Shown: positions 7,411-15,891 of the stretch, one piece after another
Layout of the letters: each line of letters starts with the position of its first letter
Numbering within the stretch: position 1 is the stretch's first letter
DNA from: Nostocaceae cyanobacterium
GTDB taxonomy: Bacteria; Cyanobacteriota; Cyanobacteriia; Cyanobacteriales; Nostocaceae
Direction of reading: 5' to 3'
NCBI GenBank assembly: GCA_030065825.1
Contig: JASJCY010000025.1
Coordinates: 1 to 63,564, forward strand
Length of the DNA: 63,564 bases
Notes under the pieces: model-generated
The model's input: only the letters and a program-made list of their open reading frames with translations
Told to the model about the DNA's origin: nothing
The model's database searches: none
Position numbers and translations under genes: made by a program

Positions 7411-8418
7411 ATGACTGTAGCTATATCTTCTGCACAACTTACCACCCCAGATGTATGCACTGGCAATCCCTTAAGTGTAGCACCGATGATGGATCGCACA
7501 GATCGCCACTTCCGCTATTTTATGCGCCAAATTACCCGTCGCACTTTGCTGTACACTGAAATGGTTACCAGTGCAGCAATTCTCCATGGTGATAAGGAAC
7601 ACCTACTAGGCTTTTCCCCAGAAGAGAAACCCCTATCCTTGCAAGTGGGTGGTGATAATCCCAAACACTTGGCAGAATGTGCCCACATCGCCGAAGATAT
7701 GGGTTATGACGAGATTAATCTCAATGTCGGTTGTCCTAGCAGTCGTGTCCAAGATGGTAACTTTGGCGCTTGTTTAATGATGCAACCCCAGCGAGTTGCT
7801 GATTGTGTAACTGCAATGATTAATGCAACTCAAATACCAGTTACTGTCAAGCATCGCATCGGTGTTGATGATTTAGATAGTTATGAAGATATGGCAAACT
7901 TTGTCCGTATTCTTGCGGATGCTGGATGTCAAAGGTTTACAGTTCATGCCCGTAAGGCTTGGTTGCAAGGATTAAGTCCCAAAGAAAATCGTGATATTCC
8001 ACCTCTGCGTTATGGGGATGTACATCGTCTCAAGCAAGAATTCCCCCATCTATTTATCGAAATTAACGGTGGATTCACCAACTTACAACAGGTACAGCAG
8101 CAGTTACAATTGATAGATGCAGTGATGATTGGACGTGCAGCTTATGACAATCCCTATTTGTTCGCTTTGGCTGATAGGGAGATATACGGGGAAGATGTCA
8201 CACCTCCAACCCGACATCAAATTGCCGAATCTATGTACCCTTATATTGATTTCTGGGTAGCAAAGGGTTTAAAGCTTAACAAAATTACCAGACATATGCT
8301 ACAACTTTTTGCTGGACAACCGGGTAGTCGTGCTTGGAAACGTCTGCTAACAGAGAAATCATGTCTGACTGGGGTTGGTTCTGAGGTGGTGCGGGAAGCG
8401 TTAGCCAGGTTCCCTTAA
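7411..8418 (+). CDS. dusA: tRNA-dihydrouridine(20/20a) synthase
   Basis: This flavoenzyme reduces U20/U20a in the D-loop of tRNA to dihydrouridine in the cytoplasm. The protein has the Dus TIM-barrel hallmarks: SVAPMMDRTDRHFR at the N-terminus (DusA subgroup style), EMVTSAAILHGD, the LNVGCPSSRVQDGNFGACLM segment with the catalytic Cys, VKHRIGVDD, TVHARKAWLQGLSPKENR and NGGF. A GTG start at 7396 would add five residues; ATG 7411 (MTVAISS) fits family length better (335 aa). The C-terminus is complete. It is monocistronic in this window, with a palindromic repeat upstream and degenerate hairpin repeats downstream. Confidence 0.95.
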   Translation: MTVAISSAQLTTPDVCTGNPLSVAPMMDRTDRHFRYFMRQITRRTLLYTEMVTSAAILHGDKEHLLGFSPEEKPLSLQVGGDNPKHLAECAHIAEDMGYDEINLNVGCPSSRVQDGNFGACLMMQPQRVADCVTAMINATQIPVTVKHRIGVDDLDSYEDMANFVRILADAGCQRFTVHARKAWLQGLSPKENRDIPPLRYGDVHRLKQEFPHLFIEINGGFTNLQQVQQQLQLIDAVMIGRAAYDNPYLFALADREIYGEDVTPPTRHQIAESMYPYIDFWVAKGLKLNKITRHMLQLFAGQPGSRAWKRLLTEKSCLTGVGSEVVREALARFP

Positions 8419-8947
8419 ATGTTAACTGATATGTTAGCACCGTTGGAGGCAGCAGCCCACCCTAAAATGCATGATACTGTTGGTCAATTCCTTTGGGGTA
8501 TAACCCGTAAGCCATTTCTCGTTCCCAGGCTAGAGACTGGGAACTTAATTTGGTGGGCTTCTGCCTAAATATGAATCAAGCAGGCAGAGCCTCAGATACT
8601 GCATTCCTTGCCTCTGGCAAGGAACGAGACATGAAGGGTATAACCCCTCAAAGATTTGCCAACAGCATCATGCATTACAAGGTAGAACCTTGTAACGAGG
8701 GAACGAGGGACAAGGCAAAGGTAGAACCTTGTAACGAGGGAAACCTCACAAGTTCCTTAGATTTTTCCCTTAGTTTAAAGTCAGGTAACCCCTAACAGTA
8801 GCAATTGTCAATCACAGTATAAGTTTTTAACTGATTGACTATATTGTTATACAGTAGAATAAAAGATAGCAAAAGTTATTATAGTGTTTGCTTTCTCAAT
8901 ATTACCAATACAGTCAATAGATATCGCGATTAAAAAAGGAGATATTG
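8419..8947. other. Intergenic region with degenerate hairpin repeats
   Basis: No gene is supported. From 8519 to 8745 there are scrambled pieces of the multi-hairpin repeat seen at 1581, 20882, 23050 and 47693: GGCAGAGCC, CTCTGGCAAGGAACGAG, and two ACAAGGTAGAACCTTGT hairpins followed by AACGAGG. A short frame through this segment translates repeat DNA and is not a gene. The last 130 nt, A/T-rich, probably hold the promoter of the sulfide operon. Confidence 0.7.
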
Positions 8948-9397
8948 ATGGAAAACGTCAAAAAGATTAACGAAAAACTAACAGTATCGGCACAGATAAC
9001 GTCAGAACAGCTGCAACAAGCTGCTAGGGAAGGATATAAATCGGTATTAAATTTGCGATCGCCTGATGAGGAAGGTTTCTGGAAAGAAGAACAGGAAAAG
9101 GTAGAGGCTTTAGGTTTAGAATACGTTAACATTCCGGTAAAAGTTAGCACTCTCACAGAAGAGCTAACCACAGAAATACTGAAGCAGATTGATGAACTAC
9201 CTAAACCTACCCTGATACACTGTGGAGTATCCATGCGTGCGGGTGCAATGGCATTGATGAACATAGCCACAAGGGAAGGAATGACACCGGAAGAAGCTTT
9301 TGGGCTAGCAGAGAAAATTGGCTTTGATTGTAGCGCTTATCCACAAATGAAGCAGTTTTTCGCCCAATATGTTAGCACTCACGGACAAACTAAATAA
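8948..9397 (+). CDS. Beta-lactamase-hydrolase-like (Blh/DUF442) phosphatase-fold protein
   Basis: This 149-aa protein has the DUF442 fold related to dual-specificity phosphatases. The active-site loop HCGVSMRAG (about residues 91-99) keeps the Cys-x5-Arg signature. Such domains are commonly fused or adjacent to ETHE1-like persulfide dioxygenases, and here the next gene (80 nt on) is such an enzyme. The ATG at 8948 is chosen because AAAAAGGAGAT lies 7 nt upstream; an in-frame TTG immediately before it is unlikely to be used. Its role is probably in sulfide or persulfide handling, inferred from neighbours; the biochemical substrate is not established by the sequence. Confidence 0.85.
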   Translation: MENVKKINEKLTVSAQITSEQLQQAAREGYKSVLNLRSPDEEGFWKEEQEKVEALGLEYVNIPVKVSTLTEELTTEILKQIDELPKPTLIHCGVSMRAGAMALMNIATREGMTPEEAFGLAEKIGFDCSAYPQMKQFFAQYVSTHGQTK

Positions 9398-9476
9398 AAC
9401 TCTTTTTCTTGCTGTCTTTGTGTTTGAATTTTTACCACTAAGGCAGCATAAAGAAGAAATTTAAGGGGGTAAAAAA

Positions 9477-10181
9477 ATGTTATTTCGCCAACTATTTGAT
9501 ACAGAAAGCAGCACCTATACTTACTTAATTGCTGATATGGATAGTAAGCAGGCAATTCTGGTAGATCCGGTGTTGGAGAAAGTGGAACGCGATCGCAAAC
9601 TTTTAGAAGAATTGGGGTTAAAGTTACGTTACTGTCTGGAAACCCATATTCATGCCGATCATATTACTGGAACAGATAAATTAAGAGGTGCTACGGGGTG
9701 TTTGGGTATTGTACCGGAAAATGCTCAAGCTGCTTGTGCTGACCGTTACTTTAAACATGGGGAAACTTTGCAATTGGGAGGGATTACCATCAAAGCTATT
9801 GCTACCCCTGGTCATACCGATAGCCATAATGCTTATTTAGTGAATAGTGACCGGGTATTGACGGGGGATGCTTTATTTATTAGGGGTTGCGGTCGCACAG
9901 ATTTTCAAAGTGGTGATGCGGGAACTCTGTATGATTCTGTAACCGAGAAGTTGTTTAGTTTACCTGATAATACCTTAGTGTATCCTGGTCATGATTACCG
10001 GGGTCATATGGTATCAACTATTGGAGAAGAAAAACGCTGGAATCCCCGATTTGCAGGACGTAGTCGTGAGGATTTCATCGAATTGATGGGGAACTTAAAT
10101 TTACCAAATCCCCAGAAGATGATGGAAGCGGTTCCAGCTAACGAAAGCTGTGGGAATGTGATGTCGCTTACGGTGGGTTAA
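9477..10181 (+). CDS. Persulfide dioxygenase-like MBL-fold protein (ETHE1/SDO type)
   Basis: This 234-aa metallo-beta-lactamase-fold protein is predicted to oxidise glutathione persulfide to sulfite in the cytoplasm with a mononuclear iron. It shows THIHADH (His57, His59, Asp61, His62), the GHTDSH motif near residue 113, LTGDALFIRGCGRTDFQ, typical of the persulfide dioxygenase subgroup, and YPGHDY for the third ligand set. GGGGGT-like AAGGGGGTAAAAAA precedes the ATG. It lies between a Blh-like protein and a TauE/SafE exporter, which together make a coherent route: persulfide to sulfite, then sulfite or related anion export. Identification of the subgroup is firm; the physiological substrate is inferred. 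Confidence 0.92.
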   Translation: MLFRQLFDTESSTYTYLIADMDSKQAILVDPVLEKVERDRKLLEELGLKLRYCLETHIHADHITGTDKLRGATGCLGIVPENAQAACADRYFKHGETLQLGGITIKAIATPGHTDSHNAYLVNSDRVLTGDALFIRGCGRTDFQSGDAGTLYDSVTEKLFSLPDNTLVYPGHDYRGHMVSTIGEEKRWNPRFAGRSREDFIELMGNLNLPNPQKMMEAVPANESCGNVMSLTVG

Positions 10182-10193
10182 GTTGGTGGAAAT

Positions 10194-11045
10194 ATGATTA
10201 TTTGGATAATTGGACACTTCTTAGCAGCAGCCATTGGTATTAGTTTGGGTTTAATTGGTGGGGGAGGTTCAATTTTAGCAGTTCCTACCTTAGTTTACGT
10301 CATGGGTGTGCCCCCAAAATCTGCGATCGCCATGAGTTTGGCAATTGTGGGTATGGTGAGTTTAGTGGGGGTGCTTCCCCACTGGAAGTTAGGGAATGTC
10401 AAGCTAAAGACTGCTGCCATGTTTGGCTTATCAACTATGGTAGGGGCATATTTGGGAGCGCGGATTGCAACTTTACCTTTTGTTACAGGTACGATGCAAA
10501 TGGTGTTGTTTGCGACCATGATGTTGCTAGCAGCAGGGTTTATGATTCGCAAGAGTACCCACGGGGAGATTTCTTCCCAGCAAGTTGAATTAGAATTGTA
10601 TCCCAAACCCCTGTGTAAGTATTGCTGGTTGTGGCTGTTGACAGAAGGGATTGCTGTGGGTGTACTGACGGGATTAGTGGGGGTAGGGGGAGGTTTTGCC
10701 ATTGTTCCTGCATTGGTTTTGTTGGCAAAAGTGCCGATGAAACAGGCAATTGGGACATCATTATTGGTGATAGTTCTTAATTCTGTAGCGGGTTTTTTGG
10801 GGTATTTTGGTCGGGTGCCTTTAGATATCAATTTGATGGTATCTTTTATGGTAGCTGCTAGTTTGGGAATATTTGCGGGAGCATATTTAGTCAGATTTGT
10901 AAAAGCAAAGCAATTACAAACAGGATTTGGTTATTTTCTTTTAATAATGGCAGCCTTTATATTTTGGCAGAATTGGCATAAGTTTCAGTCTGCAAAAACT
11001 GCTAGCAATTATCAAAATTATCAGGAACAAGGAACCGTGTCATAG
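10194..11045 (+). CDS. TauE/SafE-family sulfite/anion exporter
   Basis: This 283-aa integral membrane protein has about eight hydrophobic segments arranged as two homologous halves. Each half has the family's glycine-rich motif: GLIGGGGSILAVPTLVY near residue 20 and GLVGVGGGFAIVPALVLL near residue 162. TauE/SafE proteins move sulfite, sulfoacetate and other organosulfur anions across the cytoplasmic membrane. It starts 12 nt after the persulfide dioxygenase stop, so both are almost certainly co-transcribed, and export of sulfite formed upstream is the simplest reading. The substrate cannot be read from sequence alone. Confidence 0.9.
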   Translation: MIIWIIGHFLAAAIGISLGLIGGGGSILAVPTLVYVMGVPPKSAIAMSLAIVGMVSLVGVLPHWKLGNVKLKTAAMFGLSTMVGAYLGARIATLPFVTGTMQMVLFATMMLLAAGFMIRKSTHGEISSQQVELELYPKPLCKYCWLWLLTEGIAVGVLTGLVGVGGGFAIVPALVLLAKVPMKQAIGTSLLVIVLNSVAGFLGYFGRVPLDINLMVSFMVAASLGIFAGAYLVRFVKAKQLQTGFGYFLLIMAAFIFWQNWHKFQSAKTASNYQNYQEQGTVS

Positions 11046-11058
11046 TCTTCTTTGTCCT

Positions 11059-12021
11059 ATGCTAAATAAGGGCAGTATTGTTGTGGGTGAGACTGTGTTT
11101 TTTAGCGTTGTAATTCCAACTTATAATCGCCAGCCGATTTTGTCAAAGTGTCTGAAAGCCTTAGAAGTGCAGCAATTGCGGGATGTAGAAGGTTACGAAA
11201 TTGTCTTAGTGGATGATGGTTCTACTGATGGAACTTTAGAGTGGTTGCAGGCACATCAAGCAGAATTTCCCCATGTGCGGAGGTTTCAGCAACAGCATTT
11301 GGGACCAGCAGCGGCTCGAAATTTGGGTATCGAACAGGCAAAAGGTGACATAATTATCTTTATTGATAGCGATTTAGTAGTCACGGAAAATTTCTTACAG
11401 GCACATGCTGATGCACTGGTAAAGGGACAAAAGCAATTAGGAAGCGACCGCTTTTTTACCTATGGTGCGGTGATTAATACTTGTAATTTTGAAAATCCCA
11501 CTGGGGAACCTTATAAAATTACTGATTTTTCCGCAGCTTTTTTCGCTACGGGAAATGTTGCTATTCCCAAACACTGGTTAGAGAAAGCTGGACTGTTTGA
11601 TACTAGTTTTAAACTCTATGGTTGGGAAGATTTAGAATTAGGTGTTCGTCTGAAAAAGCTGGGTTTAAAATTGATTAAATGTCCCGAAGCGGTTGGTTAT
11701 CACTGGCATCCAACCTTTAGTTTAGAACAGATAAAAAGCTTAATTGAAAAAGAAATTCAACGGGGACGGATGGGGGTTTTGTTTTATCAAAAGCATCCCA
11801 CTTGGGAAGTAAGAATGATGATTCAAATGACTTGGTTACACCGTTTGCTGTGGGGAATTCTTTCACTCAATGGTATGTTAAATGAAAGGACAATGGCTCC
11901 TTTTTTACAATGGTTAATTAATCGAGGTAAACCGCAATTAGCGTTAGAAATTGCTCGTATTTTTCTTAATTGGTATAACGTCAAAGGTGTGTATGAAGCT
12001 TATGCAGAAGTTAGGAGTTAG
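11059..12021 (+). CDS. Family 2 glycosyltransferase
   Basis: This 320-aa GT-A fold enzyme transfers a sugar from a nucleotide sugar. Motifs: SVVIPTYNRQPIL at the start of the fold, VLVDDGSTDGT, AAARNLGIEQAKGD and the metal-binding FIDSD. The C-terminal third carries KLYGWEDLELGVRLKKLG, seen in the galactosyltransferase-like glycosyltransferase subgroup. It begins 13 nt after the exporter gene and may be read with it, though a functional link to sulfur oxidation is not evident. The acceptor and donor are unknown. Confidence 0.88.
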   Translation: MLNKGSIVVGETVFFSVVIPTYNRQPILSKCLKALEVQQLRDVEGYEIVLVDDGSTDGTLEWLQAHQAEFPHVRRFQQQHLGPAAARNLGIEQAKGDIIIFIDSDLVVTENFLQAHADALVKGQKQLGSDRFFTYGAVINTCNFENPTGEPYKITDFSAAFFATGNVAIPKHWLEKAGLFDTSFKLYGWEDLELGVRLKKLGLKLIKCPEAVGYHWHPTFSLEQIKSLIEKEIQRGRMGVLFYQKHPTWEVRMMIQMTWLHRLLWGILSLNGMLNERTMAPFLQWLINRGKPQLALEIARIFLNWYNVKGVYEAYAEVRS

Positions 12022-12072
12022 TTACCCTCACAGACCATTTATAAAGTAAATATTAAGTCTATGGGTGTAGGG

Positions 12073-12141
12073 AGAAACCGGGTTTCTATGGGTAGAGTAC
12101 CGAATCTGCATCGTAGTTAGTCTCAAAGAAACCCGGTTTCT
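12073..12141. repeat. Inverted pair of GAAACCGGGTTTC palindromes (pair 1)
   Basis: AGAAACCGGGTTTCT (12073-12087) and its reverse complement AGAAACCCGGTTTCT (12127-12141) lie 39 nt apart. Outside them TTTATAAAGTAAA (about 12039) pairs with TTTACTTTATAAA (about 12154), giving a larger inverted repeat. Three similar pairs occur in this window (26525, 26643, 60284). Confidence 0.8.
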
Positions 12142-12189
12142 TGGGTTTTAAGGTTTACTTTATAAATAACCTCTCACCCCTAAACCCTC

Positions 12190-12294
12190 TGCCAATGGGA
12201 GAGGGGGAAAAAAAGAGGGGGAAAAGGAGAGGGGGAAAAGGAGAGGGGGAAAAGGAGAGGGGGAAAAGGAGAGGGGGAAAAGGAGAGGGGAAAG
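12190..12294. repeat. Purine tandem repeat GAGAGGGGGAAAAGG
   Basis: About seven units of a 14-15-nt all-purine sequence (GAGAGGGGGAAAAGG) give strong strand asymmetry for about 100 nt. This could form a triplex or G-rich structure; nothing coding was seen. Confidence 0.8.
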
Positions 12295-12472
12295 TATCTG
12301 TAGGGTGCGTTATGACTTTAGTCTAACGCACCAAAATCTTTACAGGATACTATAAGTACTTAGACAAAATTAATTGTGTATTGTCCGAAGCGACGAACGA
12401 AGTAATCACAAGGACTTGAAGCTTTCAGAATGTACAATTAATTTTGTACGACTACTTAAGTAATACCAAATC

Positions 12473-12779
12473 AAAAAATGTTTGCTAGAAATCCAATTCT
12501 AGGGGTGCGGTTTTTGCGACCTTAATAACTATCTGTCGCATTCTTATTTCAAATTAGTATATAGCGGTTTTCACTTCGATGGAATACAGTCAGAACCTCA
12601 CCCCGGCTAAAGCCACCCCTCTCCTTATTAAGGAGAGGGGAAGGGGAGCCACTGCGTTGCGCGGGTTCCCCGCGTTGTAGCAAGTGGCGTCGTGAGGTAA
12701 AATTTGTGTACTCCAATTGTAGGGGTGCGGTTTCTGCGACCTTAACAACCATGTGTCGCATTTTTTTTCAAATTGGTAT
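12473..12779. mobile_element. ATACCAAAT-type MITE-like repeats, nested with a palindromic module
   Basis: A complete copy runs 12473-12560: it starts ATACCAAATCAAAAAATG, contains GGGGTGCGG, and ends GTCGCATTC...AAATTAGTAT, so its ends are imperfect inverted repeats. A second, left-truncated copy ends at 12779 (CAAATTGGTAT). Between them lies a CCTCACCCC/CCCCTCTCC module (about 12596-12700) like the interior of the 8-bp-TSD MITE. The gap between the glycosyltransferase and the ATPase gene is made mostly of such repeats. Confidence 0.7.
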
Positions 12780-12805
12780 CATAATTAAAAGCAAGAGAAA
12801 TAATT

Positions 12806-14215
12806 ATGAGTCAATACACTTTCAATGAAGACAAAAATAAGGAATTGGCGAAAGAAATCACTAGTATTTCAGTGCGTGGTTATAAATCACTCTATGATGA
12901 ATGCAATATTGAAATACGTCCATTGACAATTTTAGCTGGTGCTAACAGTTCTGGAAAATCAAGTATTATGCAGCCTTTGTTGATGATGAAGCAAACTCTT
13001 GAGGCTACCTATAATCCAGGTGACTTAATGATAAATGGACCCAATGTTAAGTTGACACTGGCTGACCAAATGTTTTCTAAAATTCCTGATATGGAAATTT
13101 GTCAGGAATTAGAAATTGAAATCAAAATTGATAATAAGTTAACTGCTAGCAGTACATTTTCTAAGCACAGTCAAGGAGGTATTGAATTAGTTCAAAATAG
13201 ATATGATGACAATAAAGGGATAGTTGTTTTAAAAAAAGAAATGTCTCGTGATGACATTATAGAATTACTCAGAAATAGAAAAAAAGAAGCAGCAACAATT
13301 GAGCGAGAAGAAGTATTAAAAAATATGCGATGGAATTTTTTTTCGGAACGTTGTTTTTTAGATTTATATTCCACTTCTACAATAAATTTAAAAAATGACA
13401 ATAATATTCTTTTTTTACTACCTCTTATTACTTTATATGATAGTCATTCGCATACAAGTCTATTCAAAGAAAAAATTCGCAAGTTAATTCATGTTCCAGG
13501 ATTAAGAGGTAATCCAGAAAGGAATTACAAACTTACAGGGATAAACGATAAAAACGAATTTATAGGTACTTTTGAAAATTACGTTGCTACTGTTATCAAT
13601 CACTGGCAAAAAACTGGAGATAAACGTCTGAATGATTTAAGTAATTCCCTGGAAACTCTAGGATTAACTAACAAGGTAGAAGCAAGAAAAATTGATGATA
13701 CACAGGTTGAAATACAGATTGGTCGTCTTCCCAAGAATTTCAATTATCAGGATGGAAATCAAGCTAGTGATATGGTAAGTATCGCAGATGTTGGTTTTGG
13801 TGTATCTCAAGTTTTGCCTGTCTTAGTTGCTTTGGTAGTAGCAGAACCAGGACAGTTAGTTTACCTTGAACAACCAGAAATTCATTTACATCCCCGCGCT
13901 CAAATTGCCTTAGCAGAAATATTAACTGATGCTGCTAATAGAGATGTAAAAGTAGTCTTAGAAACCCATAGTGATAAGTTACTTTTAGCAATTCAGTCTT
14001 TAGTTGCAGAAGAGAAAATATCACCAGATAAAGTCAAATTACACTGGTTTACACGACAAGAAAATGGTATGACAAAAATCAATAGTGCTGATTTAGATGA
14101 AGCAGGGGCTTTTGGTGATTGGTCTGAAGATTTTGGGGATGTCTCTTTAGAACTAGAAAGCCGTTATTTAAATGCTGCTGAGGCTCATTTATTCAAACAA
14201 TCACATGGCAGCTAA
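12806..14215 (+). CDS. AAA family ATPase (OLD/DUF3696-like)
   Basis: This 469-aa ABC-type AAA ATPase has Walker A GANSSGKS (residues 45-52) after the RGYKSL strand. It has the signature-like DVGFGVSQVLPVLVAL near residue 330, Walker B LVYLEQPEIHLHPRAQ near 357 and the H-loop LETHSD. The C-terminal segment resembles the DUF3696 region of predicted defence ATPases. The long middle part (residues 120-300) is a less conserved helical insertion. It overlaps the following PIN-like gene by 11 nt. Paired ATPase-nuclease genes of this layout are typical of anti-phage modules (Septu and PARIS are analogous pairs with different nucleases). Defence is inferred, not shown. Confidence 0.88.
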   Translation: MSQYTFNEDKNKELAKEITSISVRGYKSLYDECNIEIRPLTILAGANSSGKSSIMQPLLMMKQTLEATYNPGDLMINGPNVKLTLADQMFSKIPDMEICQELEIEIKIDNKLTASSTFSKHSQGGIELVQNRYDDNKGIVVLKKEMSRDDIIELLRNRKKEAATIEREEVLKNMRWNFFSERCFLDLYSTSTINLKNDNNILFLLPLITLYDSHSHTSLFKEKIRKLIHVPGLRGNPERNYKLTGINDKNEFIGTFENYVATVINHWQKTGDKRLNDLSNSLETLGLTNKVEARKIDDTQVEIQIGRLPKNFNYQDGNQASDMVSIADVGFGVSQVLPVLVALVVAEPGQLVYLEQPEIHLHPRAQIALAEILTDAANRDVKVVLETHSDKLLLAIQSLVAEEKISPDKVKLHWFTRQENGMTKINSADLDEAGAFGDWSEDFGDVSLELESRYLNAAEAHLFKQSHGS

Positions 14216-14759
14216 AAAAGAAATTTCTAAACGTCTAGTAATAGATGCTTCTGTTGCACGTTCTGCTGGTGGTGAAGACGCTACTTATCCACAGTCAGTA
14301 CATTGTCGGGAGTTTTTAAAAACAGTTTTAGATATCTGTCACCAAATTGTTATGACACCAGATATAAAAGAGGAATGGGATAAACATCAATCAAAATTTG
14401 CTCGTAAATGGCGTATTCAAATGGTGACGAAGAAAAAATTTAAATTTTTGAATTTATCAATAAATAATGAATTATGGAATCAGATAGAAAAACTTGCTAA
14501 GACTGATAAACAACGTGGTGAAATGGTAAAAGATTTGCATTTAATTGAGGCGGCAATAGCAACAGATAAAATAGTCATATCTTTGGATGATAACACCGCC
14601 AGAAAATTTTTTAGTCAAGCATCGCAAAAAATTGATGAACTCAAAAATATTGTGTGGGTGAATCCAGATAAAATCGTAGAGGAAACACCTATTGACTGGT
14701 TAAAAAAAGGTGCGCCAATGGAAAACGAACGCATGTTAATAAATTTCTGCCTTGATTAA
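14205..14759 (+). CDS. PIN-like nuclease paired with the AAA ATPase
   Basis: This 184-aa protein begins MAAKKEISKRLVIDASVA; the first acidic residue of a PIN fold (VIDAS) lies near residue 14. Further acidic positions are in TPDIKEEW, LHLIEAAIATD and ISLDDNTAR, the order expected of a PIN ribonuclease. ATG 14205 sits inside the ATPase gene's last codons (11-nt overlap) and is preferred to an in-frame ATG at 14172, because the extra 11 residues have no PIN counterpart. The overlap suggests translational coupling and a joint complex. The family assignment is by motif pattern and is moderate. Confidence 0.78.
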   Translation: MAAKKEISKRLVIDASVARSAGGEDATYPQSVHCREFLKTVLDICHQIVMTPDIKEEWDKHQSKFARKWRIQMVTKKKFKFLNLSINNELWNQIEKLAKTDKQRGEMVKDLHLIEAAIATDKIVISLDDNTARKFFSQASQKIDELKNIVWVNPDKIVEETPIDWLKKGAPMENERMLINFCLD

Positions 14760-14829
14760 TTTCCCTGATTAATTTTCCTCCTCATTTGCCTAAAATGTGC
14801 TACCCTTATATGGTTCTTAAAATCTCACA

Positions 14830-14897
14830 CATCCAGGGATTCGGGTGTTTCCTAAATTGGGAAATACGCCTGGATGGAGGTTAAACCCGAATAGGAG
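14830..14897 (+). promoter_or_regulatory. Candidate pseudoknot leader of rpsB
   Basis: Three pairings can be read by eye. CATCCAGG (14830-14837) pairs with CCTGGATG (14869-14876). TTTCC (14848-14852) pairs with GGAAA (14860-14864) inside it. ATTCGGGT (14839-14846), in the loop of the first stem, pairs with ACCCGAAT (14885-14892), outside it, forming a pseudoknot. The last strand abuts the AGGAG ribosome binding site (14893-14897), 9 nt before the rpsB start. Ribosomal protein S2 autoregulates its own mRNA in other bacteria through a structured leader; a similar role here is an inference. Confidence 0.65.
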
Positions 14898-14906
14898 TAA
14901 AAAAAT

Positions 14907-15704
14907 ATGCCAGTAGTTTCATTGGCTCAAATGATGGAGTCAGGGGTTCACTTTGGGCATCAAACCCGCAGATGGAACCCGAAGATGGATCAATACATCT
15001 ACACATCTCGCAACGGAGTACACATCATCGACTTGGTGCAGACAGCACAGTTGATGGAAGAAGCTTATGCTTACATGCGATCGCAATCTGAGCAAGGTAA
15101 GAAATTCCTGTTTGTTGGTACTAAGCGGCAAGCAGCAGGTATTATTGCTCAAGAAGCAGCCCGTTGTGGTTCCCATTATATTAACCAGCGCTGGTTGGGT
15201 GGAATGCTCACTAATTGGTCTACAATCAAAACACGGGTAGACCGACTCAAAGATTTGGAACGCCGCGAAGAAAGCGGTGCGCTGGATTTATTGCCCAAAA
15301 AAGAAGCTTCCATGCTGCGTCGGGAATTGGCTAAACTGATGAAATACCTGGGTGGGATTAAAACCATGCGCAAAATCCCCGATGTGGTGATTATTGTAGA
15401 CCAGCGTCGGGAATATAACGCAGTTCAAGAATGCCAAAAATTGGGACTGCCAATTGTGTCTTTGTTGGATACAAACTGCGACCCCGATGTTGTAGATATT
15501 CCCATTCCTGCCAATGACGATGCTATCCGTTCAATTAAACTAATTGTCGGTAAATTAGCAGACGCAATTTACGAAGGTCGTCACGGTCAATTGGATTCAG
15601 CAGAGGACGACTACGAAGATTACGAAGGCGCTGAAGAAGATTATGAAGACGAAGGCGATTATAATCAATACACTGATTCTGACGATTCAGAAAACGAAGA
15701 ATAA
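14907..15704 (+). CDS. rpsB: 30S ribosomal protein S2
   Basis: S2 is a small-subunit ribosomal protein essential for initiation and S1 binding. The protein opens [25 protein letters not shown] and carries [30 protein letters not shown] and the C-terminal [22 protein letters not shown] block. The 265-aa length exceeds the usual 230-240 because of a strongly acidic tail (about residues 232-265, rich in Asp, Glu and Tyr). Such acidic tails occur in filamentous cyanobacteria. The start is fixed by AGGAG 9 nt upstream. tsf follows after 187 nt, the conserved rpsB-tsf order. Confidence 0.98.
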   Translation: MPVVSLAQMMESGVHFGHQTRRWNPKMDQYIYTSRNGVHIIDLVQTAQLMEEAYAYMRSQSEQGKKFLFVGTKRQAAGIIAQEAARCGSHYINQRWLGGMLTNWSTIKTRVDRLKDLERREESGALDLLPKKEASMLRRELAKLMKYLGGIKTMRKIPDVVIIVDQRREYNAVQECQKLGLPIVSLLDTNCDPDVVDIPIPANDDAIRSIKLIVGKLADAIYEGRHGQLDSAEDDYEDYEGAEEDYEDEGDYNQYTDSDDSENEE

Positions 15705-15891
15705 TAATTAAATCAATCAGGATGAAGTATTAAAATTTTTTATACTTTATCCTTTATCCTAGCCTCCGGACTCCGACAAGGCGTACATCTTTTGTTCTTA
15801 ATTCTTCTTTTGTGTCCGGTGGTGAGTAAGATAGAAATACTCCAAATCCGTAAGCAATAATAACTGTCAGTCAATTAGGAAAAAAGGCAAC

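Noticed and set aside
8550-8795. 81-codon frame after dusA
   Set aside because: It translates degenerate copies of the multi-hairpin repeat; the repeated KVEPCNEG stretches are the ACAAGGT/AACGAG arms.
12806-14759. Retron or DGR reverse transcriptase in the ATPase locus
   Set aside because: Neither protein has a YxDD or other reverse-transcriptase motif; they are an ATPase and a PIN-like protein.
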